From IMG/VR virus record IMGVR_UViG_3300050035_000086, positions 28,953 through 92,952 of that record: a DNA stretch of 64,000 nucleotides; one strand, written 5' to 3'. This DNA is from a virus. Both the position numbers and the translations under genes were made by a program. The notes under the pieces were generated by a model. The model had not been told where the DNA came from. It worked only from the letters and a program-made list of their open reading frames with translations, and searched no databases. Positions 9,198 through 18,643 of the stretch are shown here, in pieces (the stretch's first letter is position 1; every line of letters starts with the position of its first letter).

Positions 9198-9590
9198 ATG
9201 AGCGAACGAAGAATTGAAGCACTGGTTGACGCTATTGCCCACTTACGGGGTTCGTCCACTAACCCGGACTCTGATTTGTACCAGATTCGAAACCCGATTG
9301 GTACTATGAGTTTTTCTCGTCCCGGACGCAATGAGGTAGATGCTGAGGGACACCGCGTGTTTAAATCTTGGTTAGCCGGGTATCGAGCCGCTGTATTTGA
9401 TCTTACCATCAAGTGCAAAGGAGAGTCTCGTGCCAACCTAAAACCTACCGATCTACTCGAAAATCTATTGCGCGTTCTGGGAATTACTGAGAAGCTGGGG
9501 CAAGATCAAGTAGTTAAATTCCTGAAGCGCGCCCTCAAAGACCAATCCATTACCCGGACCACCCCTCTATCATATTTTGTCGAAAACTAA
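9198..9590 (+). CDS. hypothetical virion-operon protein
   Basis: 130 aa, charged and predicted helical in its second half (DLLENLLRVLGITEKLGQDQVVKFLKRALKD). It lies in register within the virion operon with an 8-bp gap to the next gene. No family recognised. Confidence 0.6.
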   Translation: MSERRIEALVDAIAHLRGSSTNPDSDLYQIRNPIGTMSFSRPGRNEVDAEGHRVFKSWLAGYRAAVFDLTIKCKGESRANLKPTDLLENLLRVLGITEKLGQDQVVKFLKRALKDQSITRTTPLSYFVEN

Positions 9591-9598
9591 GGACCACA

Positions 9599-11245
9599 AT
9601 GCCTGATAATCTTCCTAATCCCGATGCGTCTGCTGTTGTAACTGCACCCGCTGGACCTCCTGCTCCCCAGACTCAATCTCCCGATATGGGGGATCAGCAG
9701 ATTCCACAACAACCGATGCAAGCCTTTAATCCCCCCGCGCGTGGAGTCCCCGCCTCCCAACCACAGCAACCCGCCCCACAAAGCGGATGGCACAAGGCTC
9801 TTCAGAGCTTAATGGGAAGTTCTACCCAATATCAGCAGACCCCAAACGGCCCAGTTCCAGTTCAGGTCCCGAATAAACCCGGGCAGTTGTTCCGTAGTAT
9901 CTTGGCTGGGGCCATCATGGGAGGAGCTGCGGGAGAAGAAGCGCACAACCAGAATCCCTACGGGGGTTTTGCTGGCGGTTTTATGCCCGGGGCAAAAGCG
10001 GGTATGCAGAACCAGCAAGCGGAGCAACAGAGAGCGCAACAGCAAGCTCAGCAGCAATGGCAGAACCAGCTAACAGCGAACAAGGAGCAGAGAGACAAAG
10101 ATAAAGACCAAAGAGAAGCGACAGCCGCCTCGACTGAGGATATGGTTCAAAAAGCTCGAATCGCCCAAGCAAACGCAGAAACCTTGAGAACAAACCAATT
10201 AGTTCAGGGATCTAGCTTTGACCTCCACCAAAGAATAGCGGACGCGGACAAGGCGCGCATCTCTACGTTCGTAAACGCCGGAGTAAAGCCAACTTACGAA
10301 GATATTCCAGAATCCCAAATGAATGATATCATCAAGAATGCCCCCGGGTCCGGGTCTCTTGACTGGAGAGCAACCGGGACCAAAACTGTGATGGTGAAAG
10401 ACGCAAACGGAAACGAGACTCCTTCTTTCGAGCTGGTATATTCCGCCTACGATCCAAAAACATCTGCCCCTCTATCTCAGGCAACTATTCAGCAGTGGGA
10501 TAAAGATGGACTTTTCAAGTATCATCCGGAGTATAAAGATATTGTCAAAACCGGGAAGGTTCTAAGTGCCGATCAGTTCACATCTCTAGACCAGCAGGCC
10601 CAAAACTACGCGAACCAAAGCCTCGCACAAACCAAAAATGATTTAGAAGTTGAGCTCGTCAGGGCACAAATCGGGGAAGCAAAAGCGGCTATTGCCGCTC
10701 ATCAGGCTACTACTCGTAGAGAAAATCTGTCTACTTCAGAAATGGCTACAGAGGACGCTCGGAAGAACCGAGAAGAAAACGCTTGGAAACATCTCGCAGC
10801 CGCTGGAAATGATCCTTCTAAAATAAGTGCAGAAGACCGAGTCGTCATAGGACGAGCTTCTGCTCCGGTAGCTGCTGCCGCTCTTGCGGGGATTAAAGTC
10901 GCAGCCCAAGAAGCACAAAACGGAGACGCCGACGCCGAATCCCAACTCCCTGAATTGTGGAGGCAGTATAACGCTCTCAGCCGATTGGCTAGCTTCTCGA
11001 ATGAGTCTTCAGCCTCAGCGGTTGATCCAATTCAGGCTACCGTTGATTCTCTCAAGGGTAAGTCTGCCCACGAAGTTGCCGCTTCTCTGGACGACCCAAA
11101 GAATAAAGTTCCTGACGCCGTTAAAGCACAGGTATGGAAGAAGCTAGGAATGCAGCCGCCATCGTCCTTGAGTCCTCTCGGACAAGGTGCGCTGAGGGCC
11201 GTAGAAACGATAGGCCCAGCTCTTAACGCAATACCGATCTTATAG
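9599..11245 (+). CDS. internal virion protein, Gln-rich (gp15-like position)
   Basis: 548 aa. A Pro/Gln-rich disordered N-terminus (about 1-90) leads into a short hydrophobic segment (FRSILAGAIMGGAAGEE), a Gln/Ala/Lys coiled region (about 140-200) and an Ala-rich helical C-terminal half. This looks like a DNA-ejection or core protein by composition and by its place between the gp14-like and the 1696-aa proteins. Confidence 0.55.
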   Translation: MPDNLPNPDASAVVTAPAGPPAPQTQSPDMGDQQIPQQPMQAFNPPARGVPASQPQQPAPQSGWHKALQSLMGSSTQYQQTPNGPVPVQVPNKPGQLFRSILAGAIMGGAAGEEAHNQNPYGGFAGGFMPGAKAGMQNQQAEQQRAQQQAQQQWQNQLTANKEQRDKDKDQREATAASTEDMVQKARIAQANAETLRTNQLVQGSSFDLHQRIADADKARISTFVNAGVKPTYEDIPESQMNDIIKNAPGSGSLDWRATGTKTVMVKDANGNETPSFELVYSAYDPKTSAPLSQATIQQWDKDGLFKYHPEYKDIVKTGKVLSADQFTSLDQQAQNYANQSLAQTKNDLEVELVRAQIGEAKAAIAAHQATTRRENLSTSEMATEDARKNREENAWKHLAAAGNDPSKISAEDRVVIGRASAPVAAAALAGIKVAAQEAQNGDADAESQLPELWRQYNALSRLASFSNESSASAVDPIQATVDSLKGKSAHEVAASLDDPKNKVPDAVKAQVWKKLGMQPPSSLSPLGQGALRAVETIGPALNAIPIL

Positions 11246-11260
11246 CAACATAGGAAAATC

Positions 11261-14200
11261 ATGTCTAACTCAGTAGACCTTAGTGGAATCTGGGGGCAAA
11301 CAACCGCCTCCACAGAAACTAATGCTCCTGCTCCTCCAAGCGCTGTCGATTTAAGCAGCATTTGGGGGGCGCAAAAATCATCTCCAGTTGCCCCCACTTC
11401 AACTCCCGGGGCCGCCGACCTCAGCAGCATATGGGGTGGAGGTTCTGCGCGTCCAGATAATGGACAACCTGCCCAACCTATTCAGCATGTTTACCAAGAC
11501 CCAAATCAAAGTTGGTATAAAAGGGCCTGGGACTTCGCACAGACACCGATCACGGAAAGTCTCTTCGGAATGCCAGAAGAAAGAGAAGGGGCTGGTGGCC
11601 TTGAGCGCGGTATAGAACACATTGCATCTGGGTTTACGAGTCCCCTCTCGCTCGCGCTGACCGCTGCCACCTTCGGCACTGGGTCTTTGATCGAAAGCGC
11701 CGGAGCAACTGCCCTCAAAGAAGCCGGACTCTCTACTGCCGAAATTGCAGATGCTGTCAAAGGCTCCCAAGCGGCTCTAGGTGCTCTCAAGGAAGCGAAG
11801 TCAGTGGACCCAGTCATTCAACAAGCTCTGGAAGCGGGAGGGCACGATCTGGGTCTTCTGGATCGGGCTAGGAAACTCGTGTCTCCGTTAAATCGAGACG
11901 CGGAGTTCGGTTCGTCTGCAATTCAGAACGCCCTAAAGGAATCTGGAAAATTCTCCCCAGAAGAACTAGAAGCTCTGGGTAAGGCCGGAGACGCAGTCGC
12001 CGAAGCCAAGGCTGGATTCCACCCAGTTGAAGACGCCGTACGCGAAACAGGCGCAGATGTAGACGTTTGGAAGCGCGCGCAGAAAGCCCTATACGATAAT
12101 GGCCTGACTGAGCAGGACCTATTGTCTAAAAATATGCTCGAAAACGGGGCCTTCCAAGTCCTGCGTCACACGATCCCGGATCTACCTGTCGCTGCTACTG
12201 CTCGAATGGCCAAGACTGCGAATGCTGTTTTGAATGCCGGATTTACCCTCCAGCAGTTTGAAACAGCAGCGGCTATGTCTCCCCGATTCCTCGACGCTCT
12301 CAAAGAAGGGGACACCGATAAAGCTTGGGAGTACGGAACAGAAGCCTTTGCAGGCGGTGCTTTGGGAATCCTCGGGACGCCTCACGCTCTTCACGCAGCG
12401 GGAGAACTGTTCAAACCGCTTCTGGAGACCGACAAGTTCAGACCCAACGACGAGTTTTTGGCAATGGACCGGGCTAACAAGGAACGTGAAGTTCAACATG
12501 CAGTCGGAGAACAAGAATCCATCAATTTGGATAGCCGCGTTCGGAAAATTCTCGGACACGAAACTCCCGGCTTTAAGGATAAGGTATTTGGCCCAAATGC
12601 TGATGTAAAATCACAGAAAGAACTTGAACTAGCTTCTGTGTTTCATCAGGTGGTCACCGGAGGAGACGCTGAAAAAGCGGCTGTTTGGCACGACGCTCTT
12701 GCGGAGGCATTGGGCAAAGACGAGCGCTTGACGAAGAGTCCAGATAATGGACAGTATGGTCCAGCTAATGAAGCCGATGAGTGGGATCAGCTTGAAAACG
12801 AGGTTCATTCTCGAACTGGAAAGGACCCGGCGGACGTTTCTTATGCCGAGTTACAGAAAGCAGGAGTATCTCCAGAACTACTAAACAACTGGGATAAGTA
12901 CACAAAGAGAAACCCGTTTTCAGCCGACACCCCAGAATTGTCTAAATATGCTCGCACACAGACTCTCTCAGGAATCGGAACCGCTAATCCTGTTTTACTT
13001 CTCAACGACTACGCTCACGAACTACTCACCCGTGTTTGTATGAACACTCGGAACTGGTACGGAGCTGAGTTTAACACAGAAGATGTTGGGAAACTGGTGT
13101 CCGCTCTTCGAGAAGAGGCACAAAAAGGAGACAGAGGAAACCTCTCGGTACTTGCGAACGAACTAGAAAAAGCCGCGTCGGGGGGTAGGTCTGTGGTCGC
13201 CGTTAAGAAAATCGGTGGTCTCGCGCAGACATCTACCATTGCTCACGAGCAGACACACGTCTGGCAGACTAAATATCCTCTGACCCCGGAGCAACTGAAG
13301 CCGGTACTCGGTGATCCTCTGTACCGAGATGCCCTAAACGATTTGTACCGCAAAGGATATAAGTCGGATACAGATACGCTTCCAGATGAAATCCTGTCTC
13401 ATCTATCCACTGATGATCGACTTGGGTTATCAAAAACAGAAGCAAAGGACTTGACAAAGAAGTTCTTGTCGTTGTATCCTAAAGAAGCAATATCGGAATT
13501 CCCGAACAGAAATGAAACCACTCTAAATGCCCTGAAGGAGCTAGGATACGATGAGAATATTAACCAGACCGCAAATCGAGGAATACTTTACCAAACGTCA
13601 CGAGTCTTCGGAAACGGAGCGGGGTCTCCGCACCCCTACCTCCCCGACAACATCCGAGAACTCATCGCCGACAACAACTTCAAAGCACTCCCCGATAGCT
13701 ATAAAGCCACTGTCTTAGCCTCTTTAAAGAGAGTTGCTAACGGAGAACTATCTGACCGGGAGCTTGAAGCAGCCAAAGCTCTGAGAGACGAGCAGGCTCG
13801 CAATTTCCAAATAGGATCGTCCAACGATCTTCTGCACTCGTTCGTCCAAGACTACATGACCCGTACCTACAAGGACCTGAATCCAGACGGTAAGGTTGTT
13901 GCGTCCGAAGCCAAGCAGGGTAAGTTCGCTACGAACGTCACGATGGCTCGTCAGCGCGTATATGACTCTCACCTAACCGCCCTTCTGAAATCTCCAAAGC
14001 CAATCGACTTTGATCCGGTGTCTGTAACAGCTAAAGGACGCGGAGAACTCATCAAAGCAGCGGCAAACAAACAGTTGATTGACACTCTCCGCGATCAGTT
14101 CACTCGCGGCTCAGACGGTCGTCCTGCGGTAGTTCTCTCAGGACAAGGCCAAGTTGTGTCTGGACAAAATGGGGAAGACCCTAAAACTTTCATCGACCCA

Positions 14201-16351
14201 AACCGGGTTCGTAAAATCAACATTGCAGATTCAGTAGTCCAGCAACTGGACAAATCAGGAGACCTCCAAAGATTCTTGGACGAAGGAACCATCAAGGACC
14301 TGACTCCATACGTCCATCCATCGAATATCCAAGCAGCTATCGAAAAGTTGGAGGAGCAGTCTACTCGTAAAGAAGCTCAATATGACGAAGTCGGGAACAA
14401 TAAGCTATCAACCGACATCATGTATTTGAAGTCGATGGCAGCTAACAAAGACTACTCAGGACTCAAGGAGTTTAACGACGCGCAGAAGAAGGTTTATGCG
14501 TGGGACCCCCAAGATTACATAAGTCTAAATAACAATGCAATGAAGGGGTGGAACTTCGTAACCAACGATTCTGCTGGGCATAACATCTTGGTCCGGTCAG
14601 ATATTCGTGTCCATCCTGAGTTTGCGGAGTACCTGAAGAACCGTCTGGGTCTGGAACCGTCGGCGGTCGCCAGCAGCGCGGTGGGGAAAGCCTTGCTCGG
14701 AGCCGGGACCAAGATGAAAGAGACGTTGCTGTCTCTATCTCCGTTCCACATGGTTCAGGAAGCGCTACGCGGAATCATGATAGGAATTAACCCGTTCCAC
14801 AAAATTGGTCCGGACATTCTTACCGGGGCTAAGGTAGACCCACTCGACCCTAATTCACCCACGAAGATTAACGTGGGTGTCCGAAACGGACTGACCGTGG
14901 GTACTGACTACAAATCCTTGCAGGACCATTCTGAAGGTGTCGCTGCGGGCGGCGGAATTCTTCGTCTGATCCCCGGAGTCGGGAAACCTCTGTCTAATGC
15001 CATGGACTGGTACCAGTCGTTCTTGTTCAAACGCTATATTCCCGCCCTTAAAGCGCGCGGTTACGAACTTATGTTTGATCGCTACCAAGAGGCGCATCCC
15101 GACTGGGAAATAGACCACGTCGCAAAAGTAGCAGCTACCCACGCCAATAACACGTTTGGTGGAATTAATTGGAAAGCGATGGGCAGATCAGCTACGAATC
15201 AGGACTGGGGGCGCTTATTGCTGCTAGCTCCTGATTGGCTTGAGGCGGAGATGCGCTCTGGGGCCAATCTGTTCAACAAAGATGAAGGCGGACTAGGCCG
15301 TGCGCAAGTCGCCAAGATGGCTCTCGGTTTGTGGGGGGTAGCGCGCGTTCTGAACTACGCTTCTACTGGTAGTTTTCACAACGAGGCTCCCTTTGGGTTA
15401 GCCGTCAAGAACAAAGAAGGCAAGGAAACGGTCTTCGGCATTAGAACTCTACCCACCGACCTTCTTCACGCGGCGTCTGACCCAGTAGGGTTCCTCAAAG
15501 GACGTTTAGCCCCTACCATACGTACGGGGGAAGAACTCCTGTCCCAACGCGACCAGTTTGGAAGAAAGCTGGCTCCAGAAGACTTGTGGGCAGACGTTTT
15601 CAGGAACATGGCTCCTATTCCTGCTCAGACTATAGGACAAATGGTATCGGGGTCCGGGCCTTCTGTAGGCAACCCGGGGCAAGTATGGAAATCTATCGGA
15701 GGCACTGCCCAAACTTATCAGACCCCCGCTCAGAAGCTAGCCGCAGAACTGGCTAGTAATCACAACGAAGATGGCCCCGTGGACTCGTCACAAATGGCTC
15801 GCCATTCTAGAGTTATGCAGCTAGAAGATCAAGTAAGATCAGGAGACCTTTCTTGGCCGGACTTGATGAAATTGACGTATGAGACAGATCAGTTGAAGGA
15901 ATCGGAGCTGAAACATATTCAGCAGAATCTTCAGAAAACGAAGGGGCTGGATTCTTCAATGGCCTCTCTCTACACTAGAGCTTCGAGACTGCCCGCCAAA
16001 GAATACTTGCAACTTTTAGATGTGACAAATCCTTCCGAGAAAACGGCTTTGGTTCCTCTGACAATACAAGTTCAGAGACGGTACCTGACCAAAGCTAAGA
16101 AGGATGAGACCCCCGAAGAGAGACAAAGGGATCCAGTATTCCAGAGACTGTTGAGAACAATCCCTGGGAGAGAAGAAGCTGCTCCGCAGCCGCAGTCTCA
16201 AGCAGCTCCTCCGCCCGTGGTTTCTCCGGCTATACAAAAGGAAGTAGCATATCTCTATACAGCTACTCACCCGAATACTGGGCATAGAGTTGGGTCAAAT
16301 GACGGTCATACGTGGTTTGATCACCAGACGGGAGAACCAATAAATGGCTAG
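11261..16351 (+). CDS. giant internal virion protein with putative zinc peptidase motif (gp16-like)
   Basis: 1696 aa, the largest protein in the window. The N-terminus carries three copies of [VA]DLS[GS]IWG at residues 5-12, 29-36 and 52-59 in a Pro/Ser linker. An HEQTH motif at 662-666 (context STIAHEQTHVWQ) fits the HExxH zincin signature. A hydrophobic segment (MKETLLSLSPFHMVQEALRGI) lies near residue 1155. The C-terminus ends in GHTWFDHQTGEPING. Size and position match T7 gp16-type ejection proteins, many of which carry a wall- or protein-cleaving activity. The peptidase function is inferred from the motif. Confidence 0.65.
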   Translation: MSNSVDLSGIWGQTTASTETNAPAPPSAVDLSSIWGAQKSSPVAPTSTPGAADLSSIWGGGSARPDNGQPAQPIQHVYQDPNQSWYKRAWDFAQTPITESLFGMPEEREGAGGLERGIEHIASGFTSPLSLALTAATFGTGSLIESAGATALKEAGLSTAEIADAVKGSQAALGALKEAKSVDPVIQQALEAGGHDLGLLDRARKLVSPLNRDAEFGSSAIQNALKESGKFSPEELEALGKAGDAVAEAKAGFHPVEDAVRETGADVDVWKRAQKALYDNGLTEQDLLSKNMLENGAFQVLRHTIPDLPVAATARMAKTANAVLNAGFTLQQFETAAAMSPRFLDALKEGDTDKAWEYGTEAFAGGALGILGTPHALHAAGELFKPLLETDKFRPNDEFLAMDRANKEREVQHAVGEQESINLDSRVRKILGHETPGFKDKVFGPNADVKSQKELELASVFHQVVTGGDAEKAAVWHDALAEALGKDERLTKSPDNGQYGPANEADEWDQLENEVHSRTGKDPADVSYAELQKAGVSPELLNNWDKYTKRNPFSADTPELSKYARTQTLSGIGTANPVLLLNDYAHELLTRVCMNTRNWYGAEFNTEDVGKLVSALREEAQKGDRGNLSVLANELEKAASGGRSVVAVKKIGGLAQTSTIAHEQTHVWQTKYPLTPEQLKPVLGDPLYRDALNDLYRKGYKSDTDTLPDEILSHLSTDDRLGLSKTEAKDLTKKFLSLYPKEAISEFPNRNETTLNALKELGYDENINQTANRGILYQTSRVFGNGAGSPHPYLPDNIRELIADNNFKALPDSYKATVLASLKRVANGELSDRELEAAKALRDEQARNFQIGSSNDLLHSFVQDYMTRTYKDLNPDGKVVASEAKQGKFATNVTMARQRVYDSHLTALLKSPKPIDFDPVSVTAKGRGELIKAAANKQLIDTLRDQFTRGSDGRPAVVLSGQGQVVSGQNGEDPKTFIDPNRVRKINIADSVVQQLDKSGDLQRFLDEGTIKDLTPYVHPSNIQAAIEKLEEQSTRKEAQYDEVGNNKLSTDIMYLKSMAANKDYSGLKEFNDAQKKVYAWDPQDYISLNNNAMKGWNFVTNDSAGHNILVRSDIRVHPEFAEYLKNRLGLEPSAVASSAVGKALLGAGTKMKETLLSLSPFHMVQEALRGIMIGINPFHKIGPDILTGAKVDPLDPNSPTKINVGVRNGLTVGTDYKSLQDHSEGVAAGGGILRLIPGVGKPLSNAMDWYQSFLFKRYIPALKARGYELMFDRYQEAHPDWEIDHVAKVAATHANNTFGGINWKAMGRSATNQDWGRLLLLAPDWLEAEMRSGANLFNKDEGGLGRAQVAKMALGLWGVARVLNYASTGSFHNEAPFGLAVKNKEGKETVFGIRTLPTDLLHAASDPVGFLKGRLAPTIRTGEELLSQRDQFGRKLAPEDLWADVFRNMAPIPAQTIGQMVSGSGPSVGNPGQVWKSIGGTAQTYQTPAQKLAAELASNHNEDGPVDSSQMARHSRVMQLEDQVRSGDLSWPDLMKLTYETDQLKESELKHIQQNLQKTKGLDSSMASLYTRASRLPAKEYLQLLDVTNPSEKTALVPLTIQVQRRYLTKAKKDETPEERQRDPVFQRLLRTIPGREEAAPQPQSQAAPPPVVSPAIQKEVAYLYTATHPNTGHRVGSNDGHTWFDHQTGEPING
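11451..11465 (+). repeat. dispersed 15-bp repeat, exact
   Basis: GTCCAGATAATGGAC inside the 1696-aa gene, read as RPDNGQ. Confidence 0.9.
12738..12752 (+). repeat. dispersed 15-bp repeat, exact
   Basis: Second exact copy inside the 1696-aa gene, read as SPDNGQ. Confidence 0.9.
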
Positions 16352-17273
16352 TCCTGGAAATCCATTATCTGGACAACAACCGACTCCTCCGGCGGGCTAC
16401 AAACTTGATGTGACCCCTCCGGAAGGGTATGCGTTGGACCAGAGCGTACCTGAAAGTCAGCAATCGATCCCACCTCCTACACCCAATCTAGCGGCGCAAC
16501 CCCCTGAGGTTCTGCCACAGGCAATGCACCCGGTTCTACAGCAGATATTGAAGGAAAACCAGGGACTCGCTAAAAATTTCAACGCAGACAACACTTCTCT
16601 AGTGTTTGCCAGCGGAGAGAGACAGCAGCGAGGACTCAAGGAAAGAGGAGGTCTAGAATTCTGGCACCCAGAAGGAGAACCTGTTGATAAGGGAGGCGAT
16701 CCGACCTACCCAACTCCACAACTCGGAAAGAATGTTCTTGAAGTATACAGTGATGACTTGAAGAATGACCCAATCTCCCTAAAGCAGGCACTCGTTGGCG
16801 ACTTATTGCACGGAATGACGAGTGATCCTTATTGGAAGAATCTCCGCGACCAGTTTATGCAGAACTTTACTCCGCAGGAGAGGAAACGACAAAAAGATGC
16901 ACAGACGTGGTGGGAAGACGTGAACGGAGATAGACACGCGGAACAAAAGGGAGAGGTTGGACATTCGCTGGGTAATGGAACATACGATGCCTATATTCGA
17001 GGATGGATATTTAATGAGGGGGAGGGAAAACAAGGGCAGATGGAGCAAGGAAATACTATGTATTCCCCCAAACAACTACAAATCTTACAGAAGATGCAGG
17101 AGTATCTAAAAACTGGAAAGATTTCTACTGCCCCACTAAAAAATACCCGTAGTAGGCCAGAAAAGATAGTTCCTAAGAAGGAGCCAGTTCGACCAGAACC
17201 AGATTGGGATGCCAATGACTACAAAAGGAATGGTCTAAAAGTACCTCCTTCTCTAGCTACTCTCAACAAATAG
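16344..17273 (+). CDS. last gene of the virion operon, hypothetical
   Basis: 309 aa, overlapping the previous gene by 8 bp. A Pro-rich N-terminus with two PPxGYxLD-type repeats (PPAGYKLDVTPPEGYALD) precedes a helical domain with FTPQERKRQKDAQTWW and SLGNGTYDAYIRGWIF. The position suggests a virion or ejection accessory protein. No family recognised. Confidence 0.6.
   Translation: MASPGNPLSGQQPTPPAGYKLDVTPPEGYALDQSVPESQQSIPPPTPNLAAQPPEVLPQAMHPVLQQILKENQGLAKNFNADNTSLVFASGERQQRGLKERGGLEFWHPEGEPVDKGGDPTYPTPQLGKNVLEVYSDDLKNDPISLKQALVGDLLHGMTSDPYWKNLRDQFMQNFTPQERKRQKDAQTWWEDVNGDRHAEQKGEVGHSLGNGTYDAYIRGWIFNEGEGKQGQMEQGNTMYSPKQLQILQKMQEYLKTGKISTAPLKNTRSRPEKIVPKKEPVRPEPDWDANDYKRNGLKVPPSLATLNK
16360..16374 (-). 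repeat. dispersed 15-bp repeat, 1 mismatch
   Basis: ATCCATTATCTGGAC on the + strand near the start of the 309-aa gene; opposite orientation to the other left-arm copies, read as NPLSGQ. Confidence 0.85.
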
Positions 17274-17286
17274 TCTAGCAAACAGA

Positions 17287-17320
17287 AGCCCCGAATCCTC
17301 TATAGGACCGGGGCTTTTTC
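17287..17320 (+). terminator. rho-independent terminator of the virion operon
   Basis: AGCCCC (17287-17292) pairs with GGGGCT (17310-17315); an inner TCCT/AGGA stem extends it, and a T-run follows. It lies 13 bp after the last virion gene. On the - strand there is no comparable T-run, so it mainly stops rightward transcription. Confidence 0.85.
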
Positions 17321-17323
17321 TGT

Positions 17324-17338
17324 GTCCATTATCTGGAC
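17324..17338 (-). repeat. dispersed 15-bp repeat, exact
   Basis: GTCCATTATCTGGAC in the short gap between the convergent arms, between the terminator and the end of the right-arm operon. Confidence 0.9.
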
Positions 17339-17341
17339 CGT

Positions 17342-17557
17342 CTAATCCGCATCTGGTAAACCGAAGTAATGTCTCCACCCCTCGGTTCCAAACGTATCAT
17401 CACCATCCGACTCGTCTAGCTTCTGTTCTACGATGTCATAGTGTGAAAACACAGACATCAGTTCTGCCGGGGATGCTGCTCCTACGATAGCCTTTCCCCT
17501 GATGGTGTAGATTTCCTTCTCGGTCAAAAGTTTTGGTTCTTTAAATTTCAGAGTCAT
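17342..17557 (-). CDS. hypothetical protein, last gene of the right-arm operon
   Basis: 71 aa, acidic C-terminus (ESDGDDTFGTEGWRHYFGLPDAD). Its AAGGAG ribosome binding site lies within the end of the phosphatase-like gene. No family recognised. Confidence 0.6.
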   Translation of the reverse strand: MTLKFKEPKLLTEKEIYTIRGKAIVGAASPAELMSVFSHYDIVEQKLDESDGDDTFGTEGWRHYFGLPDAD

Positions 17558-17948
17558 CTTTCTTCTCCTTGGTTAAAAAATCGTATCTTTCCCTAATCAG
17601 ATCAATCAAAACCGGATCTCGATACCCGTAGACATCCGGAATGCCGAGGTTTACAATTGGCCTCTCTTCCTCTCCTAGCATTTCCCGCAATTGCGCTTCC
17701 TGCCGGTCATCCATACATACAATAAGGTCCGCCCATTGCAACAGAACTTCATCTACCGGGACCAGAGCAAACTCCGCCGTCAGCCCCGCCGCCCTGGTGT
17801 TGAAGTTGTACGGTTCTTGCGACAGGACCATAGCCGCTGTTGGTGAACGAAGAATCCCAGCGGAGCAAACACAGAGGACCTTCTTGTACTCGCCCTGGTA
17901 TGGATTTGTACTATTTGCTAGCCTGTTCATGAGGAAGTTCGTTGACAT
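17541..17948 (-). CDS. low-molecular-weight protein tyrosine phosphatase-like protein
   Basis: 135 aa from the ATG at 17948 (AAGGA 8 bp upstream; the longer frame lacks a site). The CSAGILRS loop gives the CX5R phosphate-binding signature of low-molecular-weight phosphatases, followed by LIVCMDDRQEAQL and GIPDVYGYRDPVLIDLI, the latter carrying the region of the general-acid Asp. Target unknown: a host phosphoprotein, or a nucleotide-type substrate given the neighbouring nucleotide enzymes. Confidence 0.7.
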   Translation of the reverse strand: MSTNFLMNRLANSTNPYQGEYKKVLCVCSAGILRSPTAAMVLSQEPYNFNTRAAGLTAEFALVPVDEVLLQWADLIVCMDDRQEAQLREMLGEEERPIVNLGIPDVYGYRDPVLIDLIRERYDFLTKEKKDDSEI

Positions 17949-18249
17949 TTTTATTATCCTTTTCAATTTCCAATTGTAGCATAGCCAGCGCCCTCCACGC
18001 AACTTTTGCGCTGTGTCGTACGCCATCCGTATCTACGGTTCCTTTTTCCATCAAATGGCGAAGCAATGTATCTTCTTGATCGCCAGACTTTTCTCTAGCC
18101 CAATGAAGTGGTTCTCCGCTGTTGTGTTGTTCGTTTCCAATGTAGGACAAATGGGCAACATCTGCCAAGGCGTCGGGGAAATATTGGAACAAACCCGACC
18201 ACAGAGGAATCTTCTTCCTCTCAACAGGATCAGTCGGAAGCAATGACAT
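17911..18249 (-). CDS. dATP/dGTP diphosphohydrolase-type protein
   Basis: 112 aa with the full signature of the dATP/dGTP diphosphohydrolase N-terminal family: ERKKIPLWSGLFQYFPDALADVAHLSYIGNEQHN, EPLHWAREKSGDQ, LLRHLMEKG and HSAKVAWRALAMLQLEIE. Members occur in many phages, including those that remove dATP/dGTP to favour modified bases. It overlaps the phosphatase gene by 38 bp and follows a deoxyribosyltransferase-like gene, forming a nucleotide-metabolism cluster. Confidence 0.75.
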   Translation of the reverse strand: MSLLPTDPVERKKIPLWSGLFQYFPDALADVAHLSYIGNEQHNSGEPLHWAREKSGDQEDTLLRHLMEKGTVDTDGVRHSAKVAWRALAMLQLEIEKDNKNVNELPHEQASK

Positions 18250-18643
18250 TGTCTATCCTTTCACCTTCCAAGAAGGAGTCAAAGTCCGAATAATGGACAA
18301 CTTGGGGTAAATAATGGAAAATGTTCTCTTCGCCTCCGATCACTACAATCCTCTTGCCTGTACCTAAAGCATATCCAAACTCAGCATGGCGACCGCCTCG
18401 TGGTGTTCCGATAGTGGGGTCCTCTGAAAAGAATACGAACGTGTCGGCGGCGTCGATATCTTCGAGGTCGATGTATGCGGTATGTCGGCAGAACTTAGGC
18501 GTAAACTCGTGAAGATGGGCTGTCTCTGATCCCGTCTCCTCAAGCCATCGACTCGTTACTTTGATGTTGTGTTCGAGAAGAATAGGAACCAAAGACTTGA
18601 TTTCCTTCTTCCTGGAATATCTAGCAGCTAAGTATACCTTCAT
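18230..18643 (-). CDS. nucleoside 2-deoxyribosyltransferase-like protein
   Basis: 137 aa. VYLAARYSRKKEI at the N-terminus, LEDIDAADTFVFFSEDP, and GTPRGGRHAEFGYALG with KRIVVIGGEENIFHYLP are the pattern of the nucleoside 2-deoxyribosyltransferase family found in phages, probably acting in base exchange or N-glycosidic cleavage of nucleotides. Start chosen at the ATG 5 bp after GGAGG; it overlaps the upstream stop (TGATG). Confidence 0.75.
   Translation of the reverse strand: MKVYLAARYSRKKEIKSLVPILLEHNIKVTSRWLEETGSETAHLHEFTPKFCRHTAYIDLEDIDAADTFVFFSEDPTIGTPRGGRHAEFGYALGTGKRIVVIGGEENIFHYLPQVVHYSDFDSFLEGERIDNVIASD
18284..18298 (+). repeat. dispersed 15-bp repeat, 2 mismatches
   Basis: GTCCGAATAATGGAC, antisense to the deoxyribosyltransferase-like gene, which reads it as VHYSD. 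Confidence 0.8.

Noticed and set aside
8556-11147. Additional + strand frames inside the 297-aa and 548-aa virion genes
   Set aside because: Out-of-frame shadows with skewed composition and no Shine-Dalgarno sequence.
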